A stretch of DNA of 18,806 bases from Mariprofundaceae bacterium (GCA_015488125.1 WFOJ01000062.1:1-18806); one strand, 5' to 3'. Shown: positions 1-6,820, numbered from the stretch's first letter. Translations and numbers: made by a program. The notes: generated by a model not told the origin, from the sequence alone.

Positions 1-38
1 GGTTGAGTTTGTCATGGCAAGGCGGCATGCTTGGGCGG

Positions 39-626
39 ATGGAAATTCAGTGGGCACAAACGCACTTTGTACTGGCGGCGGCCGATAGTCGTCAGGTTCC
101 TGATGCTGGACTGCCGCAGCTGGTGGCTGCCGGGCATTCCAATGTTGGCAAGTCATCGTTGTTAAATGCGCTGTTAGGGCGCAAACAACTGGTGCGAACA
201 TCAAAAAAACCGGGTTGCACGCGGTTGATCAACGTCTTTAATGTCAACGAACGCCTGCAACTGGTTGACTTGCCCGGCTATGGTTTTGCACAAGCGGCGA
301 AAAGCGAGCAGCGCAAATGGCGGAAACTGATTGAATCCTACCTCTGTAGCCTCAGCCATCAGCATGCGCTGGTGCTGATGCTGCTTGATGCGCGTCATGG
401 TCCCAAGGCTGCCGATTTGCAGTTGATCGAGTGGTTGAATGAACATGGCATTCGCTGGCATCCTGTGGCCACCAAGATTGACAAGCTGAACGCCAGGGAC
501 ACAGCCCGACGCAAGCGGGAAATGTGTCAGGCGCTGGGTGGTATGCTGACGCCTTTGTGTACATCCAGCAGCAAGGGAACCGGCATGGATGCCTTGCGTC
601 GGTTGATTGTGGAGGAGCTGCTCTGA
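39..626 (+). CDS. engB: Ribosome-biogenesis GTPase EngB (YihA/YsxC)
   Basis: This is a small TRAFAC-class GTPase of the EngB/YihA/YsxC family, which acts in the cytoplasm in assembly of the large ribosomal subunit. Counting from ATG 39 (195 aa), the P-loop GHSNVGKS lies at residues 32-39. It is followed by the family signature RTSKKPGCTRLIN (switch I), the DLPGYG Walker B/G3 motif, the TKID G4 motif and a SSSKGTG G5-like segment near the C-terminus. ATG 39 is preferred because MEIQWAQTHFV aligns with the start of E. coli EngB. ATG 27 (preceded by AAGGCGG) and TTG 3 are in-frame alternatives, and sequence upstream of the window is not visible. The stop overlaps the next start (TGATG), so it appears to lead a translationally coupled run. 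Function is confident; the start is not. Confidence 0.93.
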   Translation: MEIQWAQTHFVLAAADSRQVPDAGLPQLVAAGHSNVGKSSLLNALLGRKQLVRTSKKPGCTRLINVFNVNERLQLVDLPGYGFAQAAKSEQRKWRKLIESYLCSLSHQHALVLMLLDARHGPKAADLQLIEWLNEHGIRWHPVATKIDKLNARDTARRKREMCQALGGMLTPLCTSSSKGTGMDALRRLIVEELL

Positions 627-922
627 TGAATGAACCAACGATTATCATCCAGCGCGATGCATCCGCCTTGCGCATTTCCGGACGTATTGACTTGCACACC
701 TCACCGTTGTTGCTCAAGGCATTACGCAAAAAACCGCGCTGTTATTGTCTTGATCTTTCGGATGTCAGCTACATGGACAGTTCCGGAACCGCGACCCTGA
801 TCGAAGGCCTGCGCATGGCTCGTCAGGATGGGCAGCAGCTGTTGTTGATGCATGTGCCACAGGCTGTGCAATCGGCTTTGCAGCTAGCCGGTGTCAGTGA
901 ATTATTTGAGGTGGCAAACTGA
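626..922 (+). CDS. STAS-domain protein (anti-sigma-factor antagonist-like)
   Basis: This 98-residue protein is a single STAS domain. It has an opening beta strand (residues 4-9), the ISGRIDLHTS segment, a central strand CLDLSDVSYMDSSG, and a C-terminal helix/strand ending AGVSELFEV. The MDSSG loop matches the site where SpoIIAA-type anti-sigma-factor antagonists are phosphorylated; Ser52 is the equivalent residue. Related single STAS proteins also serve as subunits of lipid ABC transporters (MlaB type), but no Mla genes are nearby. ATG 626 overlaps the engB stop by one base and has GGAGGAG at 611-617, which favours it over an upstream in-frame GTG at 524 inside engB. The only signalling partner in view is the histidine kinase two genes downstream. 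No anti-sigma kinase or phosphatase is visible, so the pathway is unknown. Confidence 0.85.
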   Translation: MNEPTIIIQRDASALRISGRIDLHTSPLLLKALRKKPRCYCLDLSDVSYMDSSGTATLIEGLRMARQDGQQLLLMHVPQAVQSALQLAGVSELFEVAN

Positions 923-2397
923 TGGCAATGGCAGATCTGCGCAGTTTTATCGCCCTGCTGGAGTCACGAGGGCTGCTCAAACGCATTACCACAGAGGTGC
1001 ATAGCAAGCTTGAATTGACGGAAATTTCTGATCGCGTGTTGCGTGCCGGTGGCCCGGCGCTGTTGTTTGAGCGTGTGCGCAAGGATGATGGTGAACTCTC
1101 CGAATTGCCGGTGTTGTGCAATTTGTTTGGCACTGCCGAACGCATTGCCCTGGGCATGGGACGCGAATCGGCAGATGAACTGCGTGAAATCGGCGAATTG
1201 CTGGCCTACCTCAAGGAACCGGAGCCACCACGAGGCTTTCGCGATGCCTGGCAAAAAATGCCGGTGCTCAAACAGGTGCTGAACATGGCACCCAAAAGCA
1301 GCCGCAAGGCAGCCTGGCAGGCGCGGGTGTGGCGGGGCGATGCGGTGAATCTCGATTATTTGCCGATTCAGCACTGCTGGCCGGGTGATGTTGCACCCTT
1401 GCTGACCTGGGGGCTGGTGGTTACCAAAGGGCCGCACCAGAAACGTCAGAATCTCGGTATTTATCGTCAGCAAAAGCTGGGCCGCAACAAGCTGATCATG
1501 CGCTGGCTCAAGCATCGTGGCGGGGCGCTGGATCATCAGCAGGCGAAAGCCGAAGGGGCACAATCCTTCCCCTGCGCAGTGGTCATCGGCGCTGATCCGG
1601 CCACGATTTTGGCGGCCGTGACACCGATTCCCGATACCCTGTCGGAATACCAGTTTGCCGGTTTGCTACGGGGAGAAAAAACTTTGCTCAGCGATTGCCT
1701 GAGCGTGCCGCTACAGGTACCGGCACAGGCCGAAATTGTGCTTGAGGGGCATATTTCCTTTGACGAGTATGCCGAGGAAGGGCCGTTTGGCGATCATACG
1801 GGTTATTACAACGAAGTCGAACGCTTTCCTGTATTTACCGTTGAATGCATGGCCATGCGCGAAGGCGCGATCTACCATTCCACACACACTGGTAAACCGC
1901 CTGATGAACCGGCAGTACTGGGGCTGGCCTTTAACGAAGTGTTCGTGCCGATTCTGAAAAAGCAGTTTCCCGAAATTGTCGATTTTTATCTGCCAATGGA
2001 AGGTTGTTCCTATCGCGTGGCCGTGGTTTCGATCCGCAAGGCCTATGCGGGTCATGCCAAACGGGTGATGTTTGGTATCTGGTCGTTTTTGCGGCAATTT
2101 ATGTACACCAAGTTCATTATTGTGCTGGATGATGATGTTGATTGCCGGAACTGGAAGGAGGTGATCTGGGCGATGTCCACGCGCAGCGATCCGGCGCGTG
2201 ACTTTACCATGGTGGAACATACACCGATTGATTATCTTGATTTTGCCTCACCGGTGGCGGGCTTAGGCTCCAAGGTGGGCATTGACGCCACCAATAAATG
2301 GCCAGGTGAAAGCATGCGGGAATGGGGCAGGCCGATCACCATGAGCGAGGAAACCAGAGCGCGGGTGGACGCGATCTGGGATGAACTGGATATCTGA
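922..2397 (+). CDS. ubiD: UbiD, 4-hydroxy-3-polyprenylbenzoate decarboxylase
   Basis: UbiD removes the carboxyl group from 4-hydroxy-3-polyprenylbenzoate in ubiquinone biosynthesis, using the prenylated flavin made by UbiX (not in this window). At 491 aa it matches the E. coli enzyme (about 497 aa) along its whole length. Recognisable blocks are LRAGGPALLFE near residue 45, RQNLGIYRQQ, RGGALDHQ, the active-site region EEGPFGDHTGYYNEV at residues 285-299 with the catalytic acidic residues, KQFPEIVDFYLP, GHAKRVMFGIWSFLRQFMYTKF, and DATNKWPGE near the end. The start overlaps the STAS stop by one base (TGATG). ATG 928 is an alternative start two codons later. The stop again overlaps the next start by one base. 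Presence of UbiD implies an aerobic or facultative respiratory lifestyle. Confidence 0.97.
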   Translation: MAMADLRSFIALLESRGLLKRITTEVHSKLELTEISDRVLRAGGPALLFERVRKDDGELSELPVLCNLFGTAERIALGMGRESADELREIGELLAYLKEPEPPRGFRDAWQKMPVLKQVLNMAPKSSRKAAWQARVWRGDAVNLDYLPIQHCWPGDVAPLLTWGLVVTKGPHQKRQNLGIYRQQKLGRNKLIMRWLKHRGGALDHQQAKAEGAQSFPCAVVIGADPATILAAVTPIPDTLSEYQFAGLLRGEKTLLSDCLSVPLQVPAQAEIVLEGHISFDEYAEEGPFGDHTGYYNEVERFPVFTVECMAMREGAIYHSTHTGKPPDEPAVLGLAFNEVFVPILKKQFPEIVDFYLPMEGCSYRVAVVSIRKAYAGHAKRVMFGIWSFLRQFMYTKFIIVLDDDVDCRNWKEVIWAMSTRSDPARDFTMVEHTPIDYLDFASPVAGLGSKVGIDATNKWPGESMREWGRPITMSEETRARVDAIWDELDI

Positions 2398-4109
2398 TGC
2401 ATCCGCAATGGCGTCGTGGCCTGCCTGGTTTGCTGGCGGTGCTGTTTGGCCTTCTTTACTGGCCGCTTGAAGCGTTGATTCATGTGCTGTTTTTTGACCA
2501 GTCAGGTTTTGCTGAAGAGTTGCTGCATGTTTCAGCGAACGAAGCATGGATGCGTATCCTGATCAGTTGCAGTTTCGTGTTTTTTGGTGTCTGGGTTTAT
2601 CGTCTGCTGGTACGGCAGCAGGCATATATCCAGCGTCTGGAAATGCTCAAACAAGCACTGGATCATGCTGGTGAAGGCGTGATTATCACCAATCGGCACG
2701 GGGTGATCGAATACGTGAACCATGCTTTTGAACGTATCACTGGCTATACGGTAGCCGAGGCGCTGGGGAATAATCCGCGTATGCTGCAATCAGGCCGACA
2801 GGATGAGGAATTTTATCGGCAGTTTTGGCAATCGCTTCGTCAGCACGGGCGCTGGCAGGGACGCATCTGGAATCGTCGAAAAGATGGTGAAATCTATCCG
2901 GAACAGTTGCATATCTGTGCGATTCGCAATGCTTCGGGCGAAGTGTTGCGCTATATCGGCGTGTTTTTTGATATCAGCGAGCAATTGCGGCTGGAAAACC
3001 AGTTGCAGCATGCGCAAAAAATGGAAGCGATTGGTACGCTGGTTGGCGGTATTGCCCACGATTTTAACAATATCCTGACGACCATGACGGGGAACTTGTT
3101 TCTGGTTAAAATGGAGCTTGAGGATCTGCCGCTGCCCCATGTATCACAATTGCAGGAGAAGCTTGATTTAATCGAGAATGAAGGCTTCCGTGCCGCCGCC
3201 ATGATTCAGCATTTGCTGGCCTTTGCCCGCAAGGGTGTGGTGCAGATGAAACCCTTTGATGTTGTTGAAAGCATGAACAATATTATTGCGCTGGCCCGAC
3301 CTTCGCTGGGGCGTCATATTACCCTGGATGTAGCGCTGGGGGATGAAAAACGCATCATTCGGGGCGATCAGAATCAGCTTGAAGAAGTGATGATCAATTT
3401 GCTCAATAATGCTGCCGAAGCCCTGAAATACCGTGATCACCCCCGCATCGAAGTAAACCTGTCCGTTGTCCATCGCGTGCCTGAAGTTGATGCTGAACAT
3501 CAACTAACGCCGCCTTGCCTGTGCCTGCGCGTGGCTGATAACGGCAAGGGTATTCCGGAAGCATTGCTACCACGGGTGTTTGAGCCTTTTTTTACCACCC
3601 GCGATGTTGGCGAGGGTACGGGGCTTGGGCTGGCCATGGTGTATGGCGCCGTGCATATGCATCACGGGGTTATTGATTTGCAAAGCGAGGAAGGCAAGGG
3701 GACAACCGTATCCATCTATCTTCCGCTTGGTAACGAACAGCCAGCAAAGAAAAAAAAGACGGCAACGAATACGCCGTCCCACCTGCTGCTTCTACTGGAA
3801 CCTGATGCCCGGCACGCCGAGTTGATCAGTCAGCAACTGCAAGGCATGGGCTATGATGTACTCAGTACTCGCTATGTGGAAGAGGCCGTGTCATGCCTTG
3901 ATGACTGTCATATCGCCACGCTGCTGGTGAACGGCGCAGTGTTGGGTGATGCACAGGCAGCCGACGAACTACGCAAAAAACGTCAGAAGCTACCCTGGAT
4001 ATGCATTGGCGAGGCGCCGCCGCCGGCCTATAAGGACTTGCCTTATTTGCCATATCCGGTGACGGTGACGGCATTACAGCAAACGCTTGCCTTACGATCA
4101 GATGACTGA
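2397..4109 (+). CDS. Membrane PAS sensor histidine kinase with degenerate C-terminal receiver
   Basis: This 570-residue hybrid-type sensor kinase sits in the inner membrane. Two hydrophobic segments (about 8-33 and 53-72) bracket a short probable periplasmic loop. A PAS domain follows (about 84-195; ITNRHGVIEYVNHAFERITG and the PAC-like YIGVFFDISE). The dimerisation/phosphoacceptor helix contains the H-box GGIAHDFNN with His221. The ATPase domain has the N-box INLLNNAAEAL (about 333-343), the G1 box DNGKGIP (381-387), FEPFFTTR and GEGTGLGLAMVYG. After a lysine-rich linker (451-454), residues 462-565 look like a receiver fold, but the phosphoacceptor Asp is replaced (VNGAV, Asn512) and the conserved KP loop reads LPYPV. 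It is therefore probably a pseudo-receiver. The start overlaps the ubiD stop by one base. No response regulator is adjacent and the signal is unknown. Confidence 0.9.
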   Translation: MHPQWRRGLPGLLAVLFGLLYWPLEALIHVLFFDQSGFAEELLHVSANEAWMRILISCSFVFFGVWVYRLLVRQQAYIQRLEMLKQALDHAGEGVIITNRHGVIEYVNHAFERITGYTVAEALGNNPRMLQSGRQDEEFYRQFWQSLRQHGRWQGRIWNRRKDGEIYPEQLHICAIRNASGEVLRYIGVFFDISEQLRLENQLQHAQKMEAIGTLVGGIAHDFNNILTTMTGNLFLVKMELEDLPLPHVSQLQEKLDLIENEGFRAAAMIQHLLAFARKGVVQMKPFDVVESMNNIIALARPSLGRHITLDVALGDEKRIIRGDQNQLEEVMINLLNNAAEALKYRDHPRIEVNLSVVHRVPEVDAEHQLTPPCLCLRVADNGKGIPEALLPRVFEPFFTTRDVGEGTGLGLAMVYGAVHMHHGVIDLQSEEGKGTTVSIYLPLGNEQPAKKKKTATNTPSHLLLLLEPDARHAELISQQLQGMGYDVLSTRYVEEAVSCLDDCHIATLLVNGAVLGDAQAADELRKKRQKLPWICIGEAPPPAYKDLPYLPYPVTVTALQQTLALRSDD

Positions 4110-4572
4110 TTTGCATATTGTTTTGGTGGAGCCGGAAATTCCACCCAATACCGGTAATATTGCGCGCCTTTGTGCCTGTACAGGCTGTCAGCTTCATTTG
4201 GTGCATCCGCTGGGGTTTAGTCTCTCCGAAAAAGCAGTGCGGCGCGCGGGTCTGGATTACTGGCAGTGGCTGGATGTGCATGAACACGCCAACTGGCAGG
4301 CATTGCGCCAGCATTTGCGTGGCGCAGGGCATTGGTATGCTTTTACCACCAAGGCTGAGCAAAGCCTGTGGGATGTTCGCTATGAAGCTGGTGACGTGTT
4401 GGTGTTCGGCCCGGAAACACGCGGGCTTGAGACCGTGATTCGTCAGCAATGCACGCCGTTGCGGCTGCCCATGCAGCGGCATGCTCCGGTGCGTTCCCTT
4501 AATCTTTCATCAGCCTGCGCTGTAGCCTGCTATGAGGCTTTGCGGCAAACCGGTTTTGGCAGGCATGCGTAA
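4102..4572 (+). CDS. trmL: tRNA (cytidine(34)-2'-O)-methyltransferase TrmL
   Basis: TrmL is a SPOUT-family methyltransferase that uses S-adenosylmethionine to methylate the ribose of the wobble nucleotide 34 in certain leucine tRNAs. The 156-residue length equals the usual family length (157 in E. coli). It has the family opening HIVLVEPEIPPNTGNIARLC (5-24), RRAGLDYW (47-54), FTTK (81-84), and the knot motifs FGPETRGL (102-109), LRLPM (120-124) and RSLNLSSACAV (131-141) that bind the cofactor. ATG 4102 is chosen because MTDLHIVLVEPEIPPN aligns with the E. coli start. It lies 8 nt inside the end of the histidine kinase gene, and an upstream TTG at 4087 is less likely. Its own 3' end overlaps the following gene by 8 nt, consistent with one transcript. 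Confidence 0.95.
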   Translation: MTDLHIVLVEPEIPPNTGNIARLCACTGCQLHLVHPLGFSLSEKAVRRAGLDYWQWLDVHEHANWQALRQHLRGAGHWYAFTTKAEQSLWDVRYEAGDVLVFGPETRGLETVIRQQCTPLRLPMQRHAPVRSLNLSSACAVACYEALRQTGFGRHA

Positions 4573-5176
4573 GCCGCCGCGATTATTGCTCATCAGCAGG
4601 CCGCAAGAGGAAGCCATACCCCCCATGCTGGCAATCTTGCGTCAGGCACTGGAGGGCGGCGTTGATGCTGTGCTGTTGCGCAAGAAGACGCTGGACAGCG
4701 CGCATCTGCTGGCGTTGGCGGCGCAATTGCGCTCCCTGACCAGGGCATATCAGGCGCGGCTGCTGATTCATACCCAGGCGGATGTGTGCCGCGCTGTCGA
4801 TGCCGATGGCGTGCATCTGGCTGCTGCCGATATGCACGAAATCCCTGCCGTGCGGCGGTATTTGCCAGCGCATTGCGCTGTCTCCGTATCCTGCCACCAT
4901 GCTGAAGAGCTGCATCAGGCTGCCCGTCTGGGCGCAGATTTTGCAACACTTTCGCCAGTGTTCCCGACATCCAGTCATCCGCAGGCTCCGGCACTCGGTG
5001 TCGATGGCTTCCATCAGCTGCGGGCAGCAAGCCCGCTGCCGGTGATTGCCCTGGGCGGGATCACCCCTGCCAATCGGCAGCATCTGGCCGCATCACCTGT
5101 CGCAGTCATCAGCGCCATATGGGCAGCCGCTGCGCCATTTGCCGTTGCCGGCGAATTACGCGGCCATGAAGGCTGA
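4565..5176 (+). CDS. ThiE/TenI-like thiamine phosphate synthase-family protein (divergent active site)
   Basis: This 203-residue TIM-barrel protein of the thiamine monophosphate synthase/TenI superfamily is most like the C-terminal domain of bifunctional Nudix (MutT)-ThiE-like proteins, here without the Nudix half. Visible blocks are GGVDAVLLRKK (31-41), LLIHTQADV (66-74), DGVHLAAAD (81-89), SVSCHHAEEL (107-116), LGADFATLSPVFPTSSHPQAPALG (122-145, read in two parts) and IALGGITPAN (161-170). In genuine ThiE an Asn-Asp pair follows the LLI strand and binds Mg-diphosphate; here it is His69-Thr70. The TxTK phosphate motif reads TSSH. Synthase activity is therefore doubtful, although annotation pipelines would call it ThiE. 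The SCH and PTSSHP blocks are, from memory, typical of the Nudix-fused group. ATG 4565 overlaps trmL by 8 nt; ATG 4532 is an in-frame alternative. Confidence 0.8.
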   Translation: MRKPPRLLLISRPQEEAIPPMLAILRQALEGGVDAVLLRKKTLDSAHLLALAAQLRSLTRAYQARLLIHTQADVCRAVDADGVHLAAADMHEIPAVRRYLPAHCAVSVSCHHAEELHQAARLGADFATLSPVFPTSSHPQAPALGVDGFHQLRAASPLPVIALGGITPANRQHLAASPVAVISAIWAAAAPFAVAGELRGHEG

Positions 5177-5224
5177 GTGCCAGAGGCGCATGAATCAGAT
5201 CACTGCTTCATCCGTCATATTGTG

Positions 5225-5764
5225 ATGAATCGTCCCGTCTCATCTTCCCAGTCCGGTTTTACGCTGATTGAAATACTGCTGGTGATCACACTGATGGCAG
5301 TGGTTTCCGCTGTTATTGTACCATCATTTTTTTCGGCCAGCGGCAGCACGCCGGCACAGGAAGCGCGGCTGATGCAGAAAATGTTGCGCATGGCCAGCGA
5401 GGAGAGCCAACTGACGGGACGGCCTTTGCTGTTGCTGGTTTTTCCCGACCACCTTTCGCTGCGCAGCCGGAATCAAAAAGGTCGGTGGCAGCCAATAATC
5501 AGCGATGTGCTGGATGCAACATATCGCCTGCCTGCGCCGGTGCGTATTGCCCGGGCTGCGCTTGACGGTGATGTGATGCTAAGCCTGCCGGGCATTGATC
5601 ATAATACCACGTCCCGGAAGGAAGCCGTGCCGATGGCGCGCTTTTTGCTGATGCCCGATGGCAATCTGACCACCGGATCAATCACCCTGCACGCCGGGCG
5701 GGGTACAGATTCGGTGGTCTTGCGCTTGCAGCCCGGCCCGGGCGGCATTAAGCTGGAGCAATAA
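5225..5764 (+). CDS. gspH: Type II secretion minor pseudopilin GspH
   Basis: This is a minor pseudopilin of the type II secretion apparatus, part of the inner-membrane-anchored tip of the pseudopilus. From ATG 5225 it is 179 aa. The prepilin-peptidase site is QSG|FTLIE, cutting after Gly11, with the conserved Glu at +5 (Glu16), followed by a roughly 20-residue hydrophobic helix and a polar C-terminal domain that fits GspH (MARFLLMPDGNLTTGSITLH region). Identity as H rather than another minor pseudopilin rests on gene order (H-I-J-K). ATG 5225 gives a normal short leader but has no good Shine-Dalgarno site. GTG 5177, directly after the preceding stop and with AAGG upstream, would give a 27-residue leader and cannot be excluded. 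The stop TAA overlaps an ATG (TAATG), which was probably the original gspI start. Confidence 0.85.
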   Translation: MNRPVSSSQSGFTLIEILLVITLMAVVSAVIVPSFFSASGSTPAQEARLMQKMLRMASEESQLTGRPLLLLVFPDHLSLRSRNQKGRWQPIISDVLDATYRLPAPVRIARAALDGDVMLSLPGIDHNTTSRKEAVPMARFLLMPDGNLTTGSITLHAGRGTDSVVLRLQPGPGGIKLEQ

Positions 5765-5862
5765 TGGAACGCGGTTTTACGCTGATTGAAGGCAGGCATT
5801 GTAGGAGCGGCCTTCAGGCCGCGAATCGGAGCAATCATGGAACGCGGTTTTACGTTGATTGA
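5764..5862 (+). pseudogene. Decoy gspI start, copy 1 (32-codon ORF)
   Basis: This ORF begins at the ATG that overlaps the gspH stop (TAATG) and encodes MERGFTLIE, the prepilin-peptidase recognition sequence of GspI. It then runs through the REP-like insert (GRHCRSGLQAANRSNHG) and ends at TGA 5860-5862 inside the second copy of the gspI start. It is best read as the displaced original 5' end of gspI. If translated it would give a 32-residue peptide with a prepilin-like N-terminus but no transmembrane helix. Its stop overlaps a TTG at 5859 that is in frame with the real gspI, so reinitiation there could give GspI a 17-residue extension. Confidence 0.7.
5801..5827 (+). repeat. REP-like hairpin, copy 1
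   Basis: The sequence opens with GTAGGAG and folds as GCGGCCT-TC-AGGCCGC (5807-5822), followed by GAATC. A GTAG-headed GC-rich hairpin of this form resembles the REP elements of Pseudomonas and Xanthomonas that are mobilised by RAYT (REP-associated tyrosine) transposases. No RAYT gene is in the window. Assignment to the REP class is from memory of those consensus sequences. Confidence 0.7.
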
Positions 5863-5935
5863 AGGCAGGCATTGTAGGAGCGGCCTCCAGGCCGCGAATC
5901 GGAGCAATCATGGAACGTGGTTTTACGCTGATTGA
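5837..5935 (+). pseudogene. Decoy gspI start, copy 2 (32-codon ORF)
   Basis: This is the second copy of the gspI start, preceded by the same GGAG Shine-Dalgarno sequence (5828-5831). It again encodes MERGFTLIE, reads out of frame through the second REP-like insert, and stops at TGA 5933-5935 inside the real gspI coding region. It could compete with the true start at 5910 for ribosomes. It is judged a by-product of the tandem duplication rather than a gene with its own function. Confidence 0.7.
5874..5900 (+). repeat. REP-like hairpin, copy 2
   Basis: This is the second copy of the GTAGGAG-headed hairpin (stem GCGGCCT/AGGCCGC at 5880-5895). It is identical to copy 1 except for one loop base (TC becomes CC). 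It lies immediately upstream of the Shine-Dalgarno sequence of the real gspI start and would form a strong stem in the mRNA there. Confidence 0.7.
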
Positions 5936-6257
5936 GGTCTTGGTGGCGCTGAGTATTGCCGCTTTTGCGCTGACGGCATTGATGGGGCGCATGGGGGCCT
6001 CGGTAAGCGTGCAGCAAACGCTGATGCATCAGCGGGATTTGCAGCAGGTGGCGCAGAATCTGATCACCGAAGAAATGCTTAGCCCGGATGCTATTGGCAA
6101 TGATCACAGTGGCACGCTGGAATGGCGCGGTCAGGCGCTGCAATGGCGGGCATGGTCGGAGAAAACCGAGCTGGAGCAGTTTGTCCGCCGTAATGTGGCG
6201 GTGCGCATGCCCGGTGAGCCGGAATATCGCAGCTTTGTGTTTATGGTAGCCCCATGA
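5910..6257 (+). CDS. gspI: Type II secretion minor pseudopilin GspI
   Basis: This 115-residue minor pseudopilin of the T2SS pseudopilus tip complex (GspH/I/J/K) has the prepilin-peptidase site MERG|FTLIEVLVALSI, with Gly4 at -1 and Glu9 at +5, then a hydrophobic helix to about residue 25. The C-terminal part (LQQVAQNLITEE, LEWRGQALQWRAWSE, FVFMVAP) has the length and layout of GspI. ATG 5910 is chosen because it gives the canonical 4-residue leader and has GGAG at 5901-5904. The frame is also open upstream to TTG 5859, through the REP-like insert, which would add 17 residues before the same cleavage site. The 5' end lies in a 73-bp tandem repeat that places two decoy starts upstream. The 3' end overlaps gspJ by 4 nt (ATGA). 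Confidence 0.9.
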   Translation: MERGFTLIEVLVALSIAAFALTALMGRMGASVSVQQTLMHQRDLQQVAQNLITEEMLSPDAIGNDHSGTLEWRGQALQWRAWSEKTELEQFVRRNVAVRMPGEPEYRSFVFMVAP

Positions 6258-6820
6258 GCCGGGGATTTACACTGATCGAAATGCTGGCAGTGGTGACGGT
6301 GTTTGCCATGATCGCTGGCATCAGCTATGGCGTGTTGGGTGTGGCTGGTGATGGCTTTTTGCGTTTGCAGGCAATGCGCGATGCACAGGAGGCGAGTAGC
6401 TGGATGGGGCGCTTGTTGCGTCAGGATTGTGGTATGATGTCGGGCAGTGAAGTGAAGAACACTCGTCCGTTACGGCTTAATGGCGATACTCGTGGTGGCA
6501 GTAATTTTGATGAACTGTGGCTGCTGGTGCGCGAACCGGGCAAGCCGGGGATCACTGAAGTGTATTACCACATGGATGCAAATGGTGAGCAACTGGTGCG
6601 CGAATCGCGTTTGCTATGGGGAACGGCAGCGCCGCAGCGCATGCAATTAGGTAAGGTGCAATCGTTTCGCGTGGAAGCGATGGATGCCGGTGGTCAATGG
6701 CAAAATCGCTGGGCAACTGAGGGTGTTTTCATCTGGCCGCGTGCGCTGCGCGTGACGGTGGCAGACGCAATGAATCAGCAAACAAGCTGGATATTGCCCA
6801 CGCCCATGGGCTTGCTGTGA
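6254..6820 (+). CDS. gspJ: Type II secretion minor pseudopilin GspJ
   Basis: GspJ is a minor pseudopilin that joins GspI and GspK in the tip complex of the T2SS pseudopilus. This 188-residue protein has a 4-residue leader cut at MSRG|FTLIEMLAVVTVF (Glu9 at +5), then a hydrophobic helix to about residue 29. The C-terminal domain has features usual for GspJ, including the RLLRQDC segment near residue 58, the WLLVREPGKPGITEVYYHMD strand pair, LVRESRLLW, and the closing region with LRVTVAD. Its length matches the family. The start overlaps the gspI stop by 4 nt (ATGA) and its own stop overlaps gspK by 1 nt (TGATG), so translation of I, J and K is probably coupled. Confidence 0.92.
   Translation: MSRGFTLIEMLAVVTVFAMIAGISYGVLGVAGDGFLRLQAMRDAQEASSWMGRLLRQDCGMMSGSEVKNTRPLRLNGDTRGGSNFDELWLLVREPGKPGITEVYYHMDANGEQLVRESRLLWGTAAPQRMQLGKVQSFRVEAMDAGGQWQNRWATEGVFIWPRALRVTVADAMNQQTSWILPTPMGLL

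Larger units (their letters stand above)
5755..5935 (+). repeat. 73-bp tandem repeat: triplicated gspI start with two REP-like inserts
   Basis: A 35-bp block containing the Shine-Dalgarno sequence GGAG, the ATG and codons for MERGFTLIE occurs three times: 5755-5789, 5828-5862 and 5901-5935. The copies are exactly 73 bp apart and separated by two 38-bp spacers (5790-5827 and 5863-5900). Each spacer holds a REP-like hairpin. The copies differ at a few scattered bases (A/C before the ATG, CTG/TTG, CGC/CGT, one loop base), so this is not a simple assembly duplication. Because 73 is not a multiple of three, the first two starts read out of frame into the next copy and stop after 32 codons. Confidence 0.95.

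Noticed and set aside
964..1563. A 199-codon minus-strand frame inside ubiD
   Set aside because: ubiD matches its family over the full length on the plus strand; the antisense translation shows no family features.
5755..5935. The regularly spaced repeats as a CRISPR array
   Set aside because: The 35-bp repeats contain a start codon in coding context and the two spacers are nearly identical to each other, unlike CRISPR spacers. No cas genes are nearby.
5755..5935. The 73-bp repeats as an assembly artefact
   Set aside because: The copies differ at several positions, so they are not a duplicated read segment. Long-read confirmation would still be useful.
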